This document shows positions 34,336 through 44,013 of a stretch of DNA of 64,000 nt, piece after piece. The stretch comes from Xiphydria camelus (Eukaryota; Arthropoda; Insecta; Hymenoptera; Xiphydriidae): positions 11,704,822 through 11,768,821 of the forward strand of contig OY783193.1 in the NCBI GenBank assembly GCA_963678675.1. Reading direction: 5' to 3'. Made by a program: the position numbers and the translations under genes. The notes under the pieces were generated by a model, which saw only the letters and a program-made list of their open reading frames with translations, did no database searches and had not been told where the DNA came from. Position 1 is the stretch's first letter, and each line of letters opens with the position of its first letter.

Positions 34336-35438
34336 AGTTGCTTATACACATTTATGGAAAAACATATTTATGCAGATCGAGAAAGACGAAACGAAGCCAC
34401 GATAAGTTCCTATTTCGTTGCAGTAAATTAAAAGTTTTAATGCGTTTGAAACAATTTTCTCGCGACCATCGACAGGCGTAATCTGTGAATCCCCGTCGTT
34501 GAAATGCACGTGCATATGAACACTTCATGTGGACAGCGTGAAAAGTGACCATCAAGCGAACCAACGCGTTGCTAATAACTGTAAAAGCTTCCACATCTGC
34601 CGCGGCAGTTGCTCGTCCGTCGGCGCAGGTATGTATTACTTCCGCGTTCAATCTTCGCTACGTGTAAGAAACTATCCCTGCCACCCCGATAAGAGCTAAT
34701 CGCCTTAAGGGCGGTGGTTAGAGAATTGCGAGGCATCGTATTGCTCGTAATCGAGCGATTCGGTAGGTCGATTTCGCTTCGACTTCCTAAGTGCTCAATT
34801 TCAATGCGGGGGAACTTTGAGATGACTTCATCGTCATGAAAAATCTGTAGGAAAAAATATCGCACGAGAGACGAGAAAACTGACACTCGCGTATATTCTA
34901 TCTTCGGAAAGCGTTTATTTTGCGTGCCGTATGAAATTTACAGCGTTCTCCATTTCGAATTAAGTGCTCTCGATCCCCGGCGACATTCGTCCGACGAACG
35001 TATATAAATGTATAACAAACGTGTAACATTTTATTTTACAACTGGATCACCACAGGCGACGGTTGACCAATAGTAAAATATTAGTTACTGCTGATTTTGC
35101 GAGCGCCTAATAAAATTCTTCGAATAAAATAAAATCGCGTAACGGGGGTTGCCGCGTTCGTCGACGGCTCGGCCGGAGCGGGTGGAATGGACGTTCGATT
35201 TACAGTTAATAAATTTTTCTTCCGCAGTTTTGGACTTTCGATAAAATGTGTTTTTCACGATCCGGCCGGAACTCTATTATTGCTAGCACGGTGCCGTTCG
35301 CTCGAGGTGCAGATACGATGCAGCGTGAAACTTTTTAATGAAACGTAGAAATTGGTGGTAGCTCGGATTTCTCTCTTTTTATACGGACGAAAGTGCAGGT
35401 TACTTTATATCTTTTCCTCAAATTTCATAAGAGTTTTA
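34336..35438. other. No recognised feature
   Basis: Mixed AT- and GC-rich noncoding DNA. No supported exon, RNA gene or repeat. Confidence 0.4.
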
Positions 35439-35441
35439 CAA

Positions 35442-36152
35442 ACGGAGAAAATATTCCATTTAAAATTACGATGCCAGCATCACATGGATGGACCATACCG
35501 ACGCTATGAAACATTCTACATAACTTCTATTAGCCAAGTGACTCGTCATCTAATTAGTGACGCATGTGAATGGATTAACAAGATCTCAGTAACTGCTATG
35601 AACATAATATTTTCCTAGATGCTAGCATCGTAAAATTGCTACCGCATCTAAAACAAAAATACCGGGTGTTCTCAAACCTCCGACCCAGAGGAAAACCCTA
35701 TGTTCATTAAAAAATTACGACTACAATGCAATTGATTTTACTGAAATCCGTTGAGAATTCACGGAGAAATTAATTATTAAAAAGTAATTAATATTTCGAA
35801 TTTATTCGGCATTGATGACGTCATATGATAATGTTTATATTAACAATAGTAATTGCGATTGTCTTCATGAGCCTTGATATGATGTCATTAATGCCGAATA
35901 AATTCAAAATATTAATTACTTTTTAATAATTAATTTTTCCGTAAATTCTCAACGGATTTCAATAAAATCAATTGCATTATGTCCGTAATTTTTCTTTGAA
36001 CATAAGGCTTTCTTCTGGGTCAGAGGTTTGAAAACACCCCGTATATCTGCAGCAGTTATTCAGAGAACTTATTTAGAATGTTTCATATCGTCGGTATGGT
36101 CCATCGGTATACGATGCTGGCATCGCAATTTCAAATGGAATGCTTTCTCCGT
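35442..36152. mobile_element. TIR element (ACGGAGAAA ends) interrupted by another
   Basis: The left arm acggagaaaatattccattt, cgatgccagcatcac, tggaccataccgacg, gaaacattct pairs with the right arm agaatgtttc, cgtcggtatggtcca, gatgctggcatcg, aaatggaatgctttctccgt. About 90 bp of inverted ends. A second element fills 35,662-36,041. Confidence 0.85.
35662..36041. mobile_element. TA-flanked long-armed foldback (mariner-like MITE)
   Basis: Starts ccgggtgttctcaaacct and ends aggtttgaaaacaccccg with TA on both sides. The arms pair over about 170 bp (aattaattattaaaaagt against actttttaataattaattt), leaving a short unpaired centre. Noncoding. Confidence 0.85.
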
Positions 36153-36224
36153 GCGAAAAATCCTTTTTTTTAACTCAGTGCCAAATACTCGGTTTTACGG
36201 GCGTCCTCAACGCTTGTGAAATCA

Positions 36225-36310
36225 CGTTTTACGCACCAATTTGTAAAAGGTTGCGCAGTGCGTGAAATAACCTGCGCAGTGCGTAAAATAACCTCACAGT
36301 GCGTAAAATA
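36225..36310 (+). promoter_or_regulatory. Iterated CAGTGCGTAAAA motifs, helically phased
   Basis: Three direct copies of cagtgcgtraaat start at 36,256, 36,277 and 36,297 (spacing 21 and 20 bp, two helical turns), and an inverted copy (ttttacgcac) lies at 36,227-36,236. The same motif, cagtgcgtaaaact, forms the left terminus of the miniature copy at 24.7 kb. This arrangement is what a recombinase or repressor binding array looks like; function is inferred. Confidence 0.55.
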
Positions 36311-36455
36311 AAAGTGGCACACTCGAGATGATATCACTGCGGTTATTACTTGAAGTTGGCAGTCAGTGTGTCCAACGCCACGCATTCGCAGCACAACTGT
36401 ACACAGCTGACGCTAGCCAGTGAAAGTGAGGTTATGAGAAGTAAAGTCTGTGACA

Positions 36456-37250
36456 ATGAATGTGATGCGTGAAGATTCAAAAAATGTTGAGTATATTATT
36501 CCTGAAACACCGAACCAAGACGACGATGAGAATAGTAAGATTACTTTAATAACGATACTTTAATACAACGTACATCCGAGCCCCAACGAGTGTGATAAAA
36601 TTGTCGAGAATAAAGAAAACGATGGTGCTCACGACGAGTTTCTAAACGATAAAAATGTTGAAATTCCAGAAGATGTTAAACAACAAACTAAGGAAGCAGC
36701 CAGCTGTGTGATACCAGAAGATTTAAAGAATGTTGACTATATAATTCCCGAAACGCCGAACCAAGACGACGATGACAGTGGTAAGGTTACTTTAATACAA
36801 CGTACATCCCAGCCCCAACGAGTGTGATAAAATTGCCGAAAATAAAGAAAACTATTGTGCTCATGACGAGTCTCTAACCGATAAAAATGTTGAAATTCCA
36901 GAAGATGTTAAACAACAAACTAAGGAAGCAGCCAGCTGTGTGATACCAGAAGATTTAAAGAATGTTGACTATATAATTCCCGAAACGCCGAACCAAGACG
37001 ACGATGACAGTGGTAAGGTTACTTTAATACAACGTACATCCGAGCCCCAACGAGTGTGATAAAATTGTCGAGAATAAAGAAAACGATGGTGCTCACGACG
37101 AGTTTCTAACCGATAAAAATGTTGAAATTCTAGAAGATATTAAACAACAAACTGAAAAAGCAGCCAGCTGTGTGATACCAGAAGATTTAAAGAATGTTGA
37201 AAATATTATTCCTGAAACACCGAACCAAGACAACGATGAGAATGGTAAGG
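36456..37250 (+). repeat. Tandem N-terminal coding units of the Crypton-like gene
   Basis: Five copies of a unit encoding [V/C]IPEDLKNVxxIIPETPNQDDD begin near 36,461, 36,708, 36,940, 37,172 and 37,423. Units 2, 3 and 4 are spaced exactly 232 bp; units 2 and 3 are almost identical. Each full unit also encodes CDKIxENKEN, then DKNVEIPEDVKQQTKEAASC. The first unit has a candidate start at ATG 36,456 (MNVMREDSKN). Within each unit the frame breaks between the NQDDD block and the DKI block: TGA or TAA follows, and the next block is in another frame. A GTAAGG donor-like sequence follows each NQDDD block, but the candidate intron (about 43-61 bp) does not restore frame by inspection. The N-terminus is therefore either decayed or has a structure I cannot resolve. 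Confidence 0.7.
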
Positions 37251-38597
37251 TTACTTTAATAACGATACTTTACTTAAATACAACATACATCCGAGCCTCG
37301 ATGAGTGTGATAAAATTGCCGAGAATAAAGAAAACGATGGTGGTTACGATAAGTCTCTAAGCGATAAAAATGTTGAAATTCCAGAAGATATTGAACAACT
37401 AATTGAGGAAGCAGCCAACTGTCTGATACCTGAAGATTCAAAGAATCTTTACAATAGTGCATATGTAAAATTTATCAAGTGGACAGAGGAAAGAAAAATC
37501 AATATCGCAAATGTCAAAACTGACAATACTCGTTTTGAAAAGGTCCTTCTCGGATATCTCCATTATTTAAGTAGATATGTGGTTCCACCGTCGTTATGGT
37601 CAACTTATTCAATGTTAAAAACAACACTAAATGCTTACCATGACATTGATATAAGTAAATACTCAAATTTGAAGTCTCTCCTCAAACGAAAAATGAAAGG
37701 CTACGTTCCAAAAGTTTCAAGTGTATTTTCCAATGATGAACTTAAACGATTTTACACAGAAGCCTCTGATGATAAATGGTTAGTCGTAAAGGTAAGGAAA
37801 TAAAAAATGTTTGAAATAAGAAAATATTTCTCGTAAAATGCTTAAAATTAATTGTTTTTTTTTCTTATTAATAGGTTGGAATGATTTTTGGAATGTGTGG
37901 AGCTTGTAGGAGGCACGAACTACACAGCATCAAAGTGAACGATGTGCAAAAACATGATTCATCTTTTTTGGTCCAACTCGGTATAACTGAAGAGAATGAT
38001 AAAAAAAAGAAAAAGTCTAAAAATAACGAGACACGTCAATTTGCAGTCACTGGAGAATTTTACAGAACCGTTAAAAAATACATTGATTTACGGCCAGCAG
38101 ATTTTAAATCCCAAAATTTTTTTATCAAATACCAAAATGGACATTGCTCACGTGCAAACATTGGGATTAACACGATTGGTGGGTGGCCAAAAGATATTGC
38201 TACGTTTCTCAAACTTCCACATCCAGAGAAATACACAGGTCACGCCTTTCGTCGTTCGTCTGCAACTACGTACGTGAATTCAGGTGCTGACATCACAAAT
38301 TTAAAAAGACTTGGAGCTTGGAAAAGCACGACAGTAGCCGAACATTATGTCGCAGAATGTAATTCCCGAAAAAGAAAAGTCTGTGAACAAATTCAAGATG
38401 CTATATTATCCACAAAAACGACTACAACTGGAAAAAAAAGGCAAACAGTAATAAACGAACCTGTTCCACCTACATCATCTTGTGAAAACGCAAGCTCTTC
38501 TACTCCTCGTGATTCTTTGAGCAGTAACAGTGGAATAACCTTGACTATTACTAATTGCCCTAATTTTCACATTATATTTAATGATAGAAAACTGTAA
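37249..38597 (+). CDS. Tyrosine recombinase of a Crypton-like element (two exons, 5' end unresolved)
   Basis: Site-specific recombinase expected to cut and rejoin the element's DNA in the nucleus through a Tyr-DNA intermediate. Block 1 (37,249-37,791) is open and includes an N-terminal core-binding-like helical region (SAYVKFIKWTEERKIN, then LLGYLHYLSRYVVPPSLWS, then KGYVPKVSSVFSNDELKRF). An 83-bp GT-AG intron follows. Block 2 (37,875-38,597) carries the catalytic domain: GACRRHEL with the first Arg (codon 37,908 or 37,911), GHAFRRSSATTYVNSGAD with the HxxR pair (His codon 38,241), LGAWKSTTVAEHY with the Trp and the nucleophile Tyr (codon 38,346). The tail is Ser/Thr-rich and ends TITNCPNFHIIFNDRKL. 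All key catalytic residues are present, so this domain may still be active. The frame is closed by TAA at 37,246 upstream and the true start is not resolved. No GCR1-type DNA-binding domain is seen. Confidence 0.8.
37792..37874 (+). other. Intron in the recombinase gene
   Basis: Donor aaag|gtaaggaaat and acceptor ttttttttcttattaatag|gttgg, 83 bp, phase 0. Reading through would hit TAA at once; removal joins KWLVVK to VGMIFGMCGACRR, restoring a continuous recombinase domain. Confidence 0.85.
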
Positions 38598-38599
38598 AT

Positions 38600-38930
38600 G
38601 AAAGAAACAACCAGAAAATGTATCTATATTTCTTTAAAAATATGCCAAATACTTATGAAGTTAAAAATGTGCCAAATACTTATGTGCAAAATACTTATAA
38701 GGAAGAAAGAAACCTAATTAATAAATGTATCTATATTTCTTTAAAAATATGCCAAATACTTATGAGGTTAAAAATGTGCCAAATACTTACGTGCAAAATA
38801 CTTATAAGGAAACAGAAGAAACCTAATTAATAAATGTATCTATATTTGTTAAAAAATATGTCAAATACTTATAAGGAAATGAAAGAAACATAATAAAAAA
38901 CGTATCTATATTTGTTTAAAAATGTGCATA
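38600..38930 (+). repeat. Tandem repeat in the element's 3' region
   Basis: Units of about 107 bp built from aataaatgtatctatattt, aaaaatatgccaaatactta, aaaatgtgccaaatactta and caaaatacttataaggaa occur twice, with a third degraded unit. Several aataaa matches make this a plausible 3' untranslated and polyadenylation region. A TA dinucleotide run follows at 38,938-38,953. Confidence 0.75.
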
Positions 38931-39012
38931 CAAAAATGTATATATATATATATTTGTTATGGTAACATAAGTTTTTATACTTTATAAAATGCTAATGATA
39001 TTTTTTTTTGCA

Positions 39013-39085
39013 GATGTGGGGGGGGCTTCGCCCCCCCAACCCCCCCGTCAACCCCCCCGCTGACCCCCCGCCCCAAACGTCCCGC
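39013..39085 (+). repeat. G/C homopolymer hairpin in the element
   Basis: tggggggggcttcgccccccc forms a nearly perfect GC hairpin with a cttcg loop, followed by several separated C7 runs. It lies just upstream of the conserved right end. Confidence 0.7.
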
Positions 39086-39133
39086 CTCAAACCTTGTCAA
39101 CCTCGTATTTGGCACTTAGTGACAAAAAATAGA

Positions 39134-39247
39134 ATTCATCATTCGGGCGTTCGCGCCGTTTGTAACTCGTGTGGTTACCGCACTCGCTTCGCTCGTGCGG
39201 CAAACTTCACACTCGTTACAAACGGCGCTTCACGCCCTCATAACGAA
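39134..39247. repeat. Terminal multi-stem hairpin of the Crypton-like element
   Basis: Nested arms: gggcgttcgcgccgtttgtaac and gttacaaacggcgcttcacgccc, actcgtgtg and cacactcgt, and an inner ccgcac-tcgcttcgctc-gtgcgg cap. The outer arm is weaker here than in the miniature copy (24,818-24,930). Confidence 0.8.
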
Positions 39248-39264
39248 AATAACTATTAACCTAC

Positions 39265-39980
39265 ACGTCCCGTCGTCAAGCGCGAATAAAATATATTCGA
39301 CCCTTCGGAAAAGCGAGGCAATCGATAACAAGCACGTAATTATATCTTCCGCTAATTAAAGCCACTCGAGAAACCTCCCCTTAATGAAGTGTAATAATTA
39401 TTGTACATTGCTACCAGCCACTTCTCGGGTTTCTCAAATTTACGTTATTTACATTAAAACGCGCGTTATTGCGCAGACTCGTTGGAAAAAATAGTGTCTT
39501 CAAAATGCACTCTCGTAAAACGTCGCTCGAATTTCACGATGAACCATACTGAGAAAATTAATTTGCCGATTCAAGTAACCGTCGACATGAATAGTGCCAA
39601 AAACATATTTATTTAAGCCTGAAATATTATCGTTAAATGAAGTACACGTTATTCGAATCGAGTATAGATTCAGTCAATTCAATGAACGTACACTTGTCCA
39701 AAATAAATATGTTCTTGGTACTATTCACGTCGACGGTTACTTGGATCGGTAAATTATATTTTCCAGTGCATATCGATTTTACATCAACGTGAGGCTCGAG
39801 AGTCGTGCTCTCTATACACCCCGACGTCAGTCGCGATGAAATTTATATCGAGGACATCGGGAAAACACACGAGAGAGCCGAAATAATAAGCACATAATTA
39901 CATCTTCCGCCAATTAAAGCCACTTGAGGAACGTTCTCTTAATAACGTGCAATGATTACTGTAAGTAGTGCCGACTGCCG
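39265..39980. repeat. Diverged duplicated noncoding segment (39,265-39,420 and 39,820-39,980)
   Basis: agcacgtaattatatcttccgctaattaaagccactcgag recurs in pieces as agcacataattacatcttccgc and caattaaagccacttgag, with flanking similarity on both sides. A family F MITE (39,548) lies between the copies. Both keep TAATTA homeodomain-like cores. Confidence 0.65.
39548..39771. mobile_element. MITE family F, copy 2
   Basis: Starts actgagaaaattaatttgcc, contains caagtaaccgtcgacatgaa and tagtgccaaaaacata, and ends attatattttccagtgca. Uninterrupted version of the element at 28,953-29,410. Confidence 0.85.
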
Positions 39981-39984
39981 CTAC

Positions 39985-40565
39985 AACGTGTATACGAACG
40001 GCCGTAGTTACGCGGTGCCTCCGCGTTGGTACTATTAATACTTGGAGTCCGGCTAATTCTATCAATTAAATGCTTTGCTGATAATTATTGCTGCGTTAGG
40101 TCGTTATTACGACTCCCGAGCGTACACGCACAAGAGGACGAGAAAGAAAAGAACGTGCGCGTATAAATGTGCGATGTGACATTTGCGGTGCGTACATAGA
40201 GGATGCGCGAGCCACAAAAGGGGTGTTCGCATCGATAACAACTTCCGCGGAGAGAAGATAATGCGGTAACGCTTCGAGAATTAAGTTTCTCTCTTTCTTT
40301 CTTGCTTCGCTTTAGCGGTCTCGTCTTTAGCTCTTTATAGAAAGATTGAGTGTACTGCGATGTCGAAACTGTAGGCAAGAGTTACACACTGATAAAAAGT
40401 TGAGTTTATTCAGAAAAAAAATTATTTGCGTCGGTAAGAAGTGCTGTGACGATCGGCTGTCGAATGAATGATTGGTAGAGTGAATTAATAGACGCAGTTA
40501 AAGGATGAAAACTGGAAAACCGACAGTCAATCGGAAAAAAATATGTTTAATTCAATAAAATATCT
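39985..40565. other. No recognised feature
   Basis: Noncoding. A cactgataaaaagttgag stretch at 40,387 resembles a MITE start of the common class, without a clear partner end. Confidence 0.35.
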
Positions 40566-40569
40566 AATT

Positions 40570-41060
40570 AATTGAGGAATTACAGTTTTTGACAAAAAAA
40601 TCAATGACATCTCGGTTTTCCTTTTAGATTTGCTGGATAAGTCTATGATTTTTTGAATCAGAAAGAAAAAATACATCGGGTAAGGTGGTTTAGAATTTGA
40701 TTCAAGAGATTTCGATTTTCGAAAACAAATTGAAATAATATCGAGAAAATAGGATATCGACATTTTACGAAAAATCAAAATCTCTGGAATTGATTGTTCG
40801 ATCACCCTATCTTATGTATTTTTTTTACGCTGATTACGAAAATCATGGTTATCAGATCTATATCTCAAAGGAAATATAAGATATCAACGATTTTACGTAC
40901 GAGAACATTCTTATCTCTCAAAAAATCACCGCTATCTCGGTATTCTTTCGCAATTTCCTCAACAAATCTGTTGTTTTCGGAATCAGCACGAAACAAAATA
41001 TATAAAATAGGATGGTCGAGAGATCGATTCCAGAAATGTCGACTTTTATGAAAATTTCAA
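40570..41060. repeat. Interspersed repeat family S, copy 2
   Basis: Shares with 5,360-5,760 the blocks atctcggttttcctttt, ggtaaggtggtttagaattt, accctatcttatgtattttt and atctcaaaggaaatataagat, with near-copies repeated inside the segment. Unclassified. Confidence 0.6.
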
Positions 41061-41064
41061 GATA

Positions 41065-41990
41065 GGTATGGAGGTGTATAGTACTCGTCGCTCATATTCA
41101 CTTCATTCTCTCGAAGTCCTATTTGAAGATTCGTTCGCAGAAATAGTTTTACGAGTTCTCGCGGCGCATCTTTGCCAAGCCGATCGAGCATTGGCGTATT
41201 GCCCGGAAGAATGATGTCACTCAGAACGCTAGTTATGCACGCTCTATTTATCAGTACTCACGCGAGAGATGTCTCCACTACAATTGCTGCATTTGAAAAT
41301 TTAACGTACTCGTACATAAGTATTGTGTCAGATTTAGATCGAACCAACATCCAAAGATATAATTACATTTATCGAAATCGATCGAGCCCATTTTTATCTC
41401 TGCGCGAAAAAATGGTTAATAAATTTCTTTTCCGCCACGCGGCATCGAAATTTCAAGTAACGAGCATCGAAGGCCGCGCGCATCTCGCACTGCGGCTTTC
41501 GCCCGGGTGTGCGTACGTGTGGAATGCGCCGAGCCGGGGAAGCATTTCATTGCGTTCGATACGCCGATAAAAAACGCGCACGGATCGGACAGTAAAAAAT
41601 GTAACTGGTAATTTAGTTAGCCGTTGCGAGTCGGCCGGTGTTGGGCGTAGGGTGTTGGTGGACAGTAATAGGGCGTATCTCGTATCTGTCCGGCCTGACG
41701 GGTTTTTATGGGTTTGCGATGCGCGGATCCATCATTCGATATATTACAGGTACCACCGCCACCTCCAATGTCAGCGCGTTAACCTAACGACCCTTCAAGG
41801 TAAAATTTTAGGACGTCGAGGGTGACTCGTCCTCTCTCGCGAATCAAAATACGCGTATGCGTATATCTGTAGCGGAACGACATTTACAAGGTATTCAACG
41901 ATTATCCTGGAGTAAATCGGAGTTGGAGTGTGCCTGGATCTAATGACGTCTTCTAAAATTTGTACGTGATATTCACGTATTTGTCTACAT
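41065..41990. other. No recognised feature
   Basis: Contains a 132-codon open frame (41,172-41,570) without recognisable domains, judged unsupported. The rest is noncoding. Confidence 0.35.
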
Positions 41991-42621
41991 TATACAGTAC
42001 CGTAGAACGGGGTAAATAGAAACAAAAACTCGGAACGTAATTCAATAAATCCTCTAGAGAGCATCGATTTGAATTTGGCGGTCTTCGGTAAACGAGATGT
42101 TCCTCATTGATAGGTTCGTAATACATGACCAGCGACATTTTACGGTTTAGGTTGTCAATTTTGCCGTAATATGGCCGATATCCACCAGCTGGTAAAAGGC
42201 GACAAATTAAAGTAGCGCAAAACTTTATATTTTTTGGTGTAGGTAAAAAAGACAGGTAAGTTGATTCATATTTGGCTGAGAAGTACCTCAGTATACCGTA
42301 TTAGCACATAGTCACTTACCAAAATTCTAAATTCTAAACAGGTTTTCAAGAGATAATTTTCTTGTTGATAAACTCACTTTTGGAAATAATTTGGGGTCAA
42401 TAGAAACAAACTGTTTCTATTCGCCCAGCTGTTTCCATACACCCCACTGTTTTCCTTTATATCATTTGTTATTTTATAATAGCGGTATATCGTTGAATTT
42501 TAAAACTTTTTAAAATTATTTTGTATTCGATTCAAAAAGGAACTTCTTCCATGCAGTAAAATTCCCCGAACTTACCACCATGACCCACGAAGTAAGACTT
42601 ATCTTTATCACTTTCAGGAAA

Positions 42622-42672
42622 CGATGGATAAGGCTTTAAGGGACATATCCAATGGAATGTATCAAGTGACTT
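42622..42672 (+). pseudogene. Start of pipsqueak-type HTH exon, truncated
   Basis: A tttatcactttcag acceptor-like sequence is followed by gaaacg and ATG GAT AAG, reading MDKALRDISNGMYQVT then stop. It matches the start of the longer fragment at 43,340 (DKAWDISNGMSYRAA), so the domain has been cut, or duplicated, by the intervening repeat array. Confidence 0.5.
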
Positions 42673-42688
42673 AAGTTTGTGTTAAGCT

Positions 42689-43240
42689 TTAAGTCGGCCC
42701 TACAGACCGACTGTGGGACCGTTATTAAAACTGTTTTATCGATAAATCGCAGAAATTGGTGATGGTGAATTGAAATTGAATTAGTGAATTTGGTGACATT
42801 TTAGTGAAATTTTTAGTGACCTTTTAGTGAACTTTTCGTAATTTTGGTGACATTTTAGTGAAATTTTAAGTGACCTTTTAGTGACTGGTGTAATTTTTAG
42901 TGACCTTTTAGTGACTTTCACTAAAATGTCATCAAAACCACTAAAAGGTCACTAAAAATTACACCAAAGACACTAAAAGGTCACTAAACGTTCACTAAAG
43001 TCACTAAAAGGTCACTAAAATTTCACTATAATGTCACAAAAGTCATTAAGAGGTCACTAAAGTAACTAAAAGGTTACTGAAAATTTAACCCAAGTCACTA
43101 AAAGATCACTAACAATGTCACCAGTCACTAAAATGTCACTAAAAATGTCAGTCCCTAGCTAGCTCGTCCAGATGTCCCTTGTTTCCACCATTACTCTAAG
43201 GGCCGGTTTATACCGTGTTGGTAAAACCGGCCCTTAAAAG
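42689..43240. repeat. Inverted tandem array of TTTTAGTGAC units
   Basis: From about 42,775 to 42,915 the plus strand repeats a 10-12 bp unit around ttttagtgac(c). From 42,918 to 43,150 the same unit occurs inverted (tcactaaaaggtcactaaa). The switch point reads ttttagtgactttcactaaaa. The array could fold into a hairpin of more than 300 bases. A small palindrome aagggccggtttataccgtg / ggtaaaaccggccctt follows at 43,199-43,235. Confidence 0.85.
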
Positions 43241-43334
43241 TGTAGCCTAAATATTTTAACTCGGTAACCTCTTTTACTATTTTCCATTCCCACCTTCTTT
43301 TCTTTATTTTTCCTCTTCCACCTTTCCATAAGGG

Positions 43335-43490
43335 ACATGAGGATAAGGCTTGGGACATTTCCAACGGAATGTCCTACAGAGCAGCTAGTAAAAAATATCA
43401 AATACATTATTCCGTTCTATATCGCCATATCAAAAATCTGCATCTAAAGAAACAAGGTGGTCAAACACCTCTAAATGAGGAAAACAAACC
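43335..43490 (+). pseudogene. Pipsqueak-type helix-turn-helix fragment (transposase-like)
   Basis: Reads KAWDISNGMSYRAASKKYQ then IHYSVLYRHIKNLHLKKQ and GGQTPLNEE. The A-x-x-Y-x-[I/V]-x-x-S-x-L-x-x-x-[I/V] pattern is the psq-type HTH found at the N-terminus of pogo-type transposases and in host BTB regulators. The GGQTPLNEE tail is common in the transposon group. The frame runs into a gtttctgttcacccc palindrome and stops, so only the DNA-binding half remains. Confidence 0.65.
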
Positions 43491-43692
43491 AGTGTTTCTG
43501 TTCACCCCACATTATGGGGTGAAAAGAAACAGCAAGTTTTTATTTTTTTGTTCTGTCAAAGTGGTCGATTTTTGCAAAAACGATATATGCATCGTCATCT
43601 ATTAGTGTCGACCGGACTTTTCCCTATTTTTAACTTAAAGAAGGCTTAACCGTTTTCTTGCACCGGAGTCGCAAACTACCAAAAGTGTTTCT

Positions 43693-44011
43693 ACACGGAG
43701 GAAAAGGGTTTGTAAAAAATCATGAGAATAACCATGAATTTTTACAGTTATCCCAGTAACAGAGCTCCTCGATGTCAAATAATGAAGTTTTTAACAGACC
43801 ACAGCGTACTTTTTACAGTCTGTAATAGTATGAATATCAGTTTTACGGTAAAATCTACCAATCTGTCGTTAACATGTGTCGGATATTTATGGGCTCATAC
43901 TATTACAAACTGTAAAAAATACGCTGTCTGTTAAAAAATTCAGTGCTTCACCTCGAGGAGCCCCATTCCGGGATTCACTGTAAAAATTATTAATCCTTTT
44001 TCTCCGTGTAG
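43693..44011. mobile_element. MITE family M
   Basis: Starts cacggaggaaaagggtttg and ends aatcctttttctccgtg with TA on both sides. The arms pair throughout (tgaatttttacagt against actgtaaaaat, and gtctgtaatagtatgaat against catactattacaaac). Confidence 0.85.
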
Positions 44012-44013
44012 CG

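Larger units (their letters stand above)
36173..39250 (+). mobile_element. Crypton-like tyrosine-recombinase transposon
   Basis: The element is bounded on the left by actcagtgccaaatactcgg, a stretch loosely inverted at cctcgtatttggcacttag (39,101-39,119), and on the right by a multi-stem hairpin ending ataacgaaaat. Both ends recur alone in the 200-bp copy at 24,737, which defines the boundaries to within a few bases. In order it holds phased CAGTGCGTAAAA-type motifs, five N-terminal coding repeat units, a recombinase gene with one clear intron, an AT-rich tandem 3' region, a ggggggcttcgcccccc hairpin, and the terminal hairpin. Cryptons are known to use a tyrosine recombinase without a DDE transposase; assignment to that class is by catalytic motif, not by database search. 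Confidence 0.8.
41994..43560 (+). mobile_element. Decayed pogo/Tigger-like element with inserted repeats
   Basis: The left edge cagtaccgtagaacggggt with aaatagaaacaaa and the recurring motifs ggggtcaatagaaacaaac (42,391) and gtttctgttcacccc / ggggtgaaaagaaac (43,495-43,531) look like terminal and subterminal repeats of one element. Between them are two partial copies of a pipsqueak-type DNA-binding domain and a large foldback array. Superfamily assignment is inferred from the domain and terminal style. Confidence 0.5.

Noticed and set aside
36173..39250. Classification of the recombinase element as a DIRS-type retrotransposon
   Set aside because: No reverse transcriptase or RNase H reading frame is present anywhere near the recombinase, and the miniature copy shows DNA-transposon-like internal deletion.
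42700..43150. CRISPR-like short repeats
   Set aside because: Units are 10-12 bp, degenerate and contiguous, without spacers; the genome is eukaryotic. It is an inverted minisatellite.
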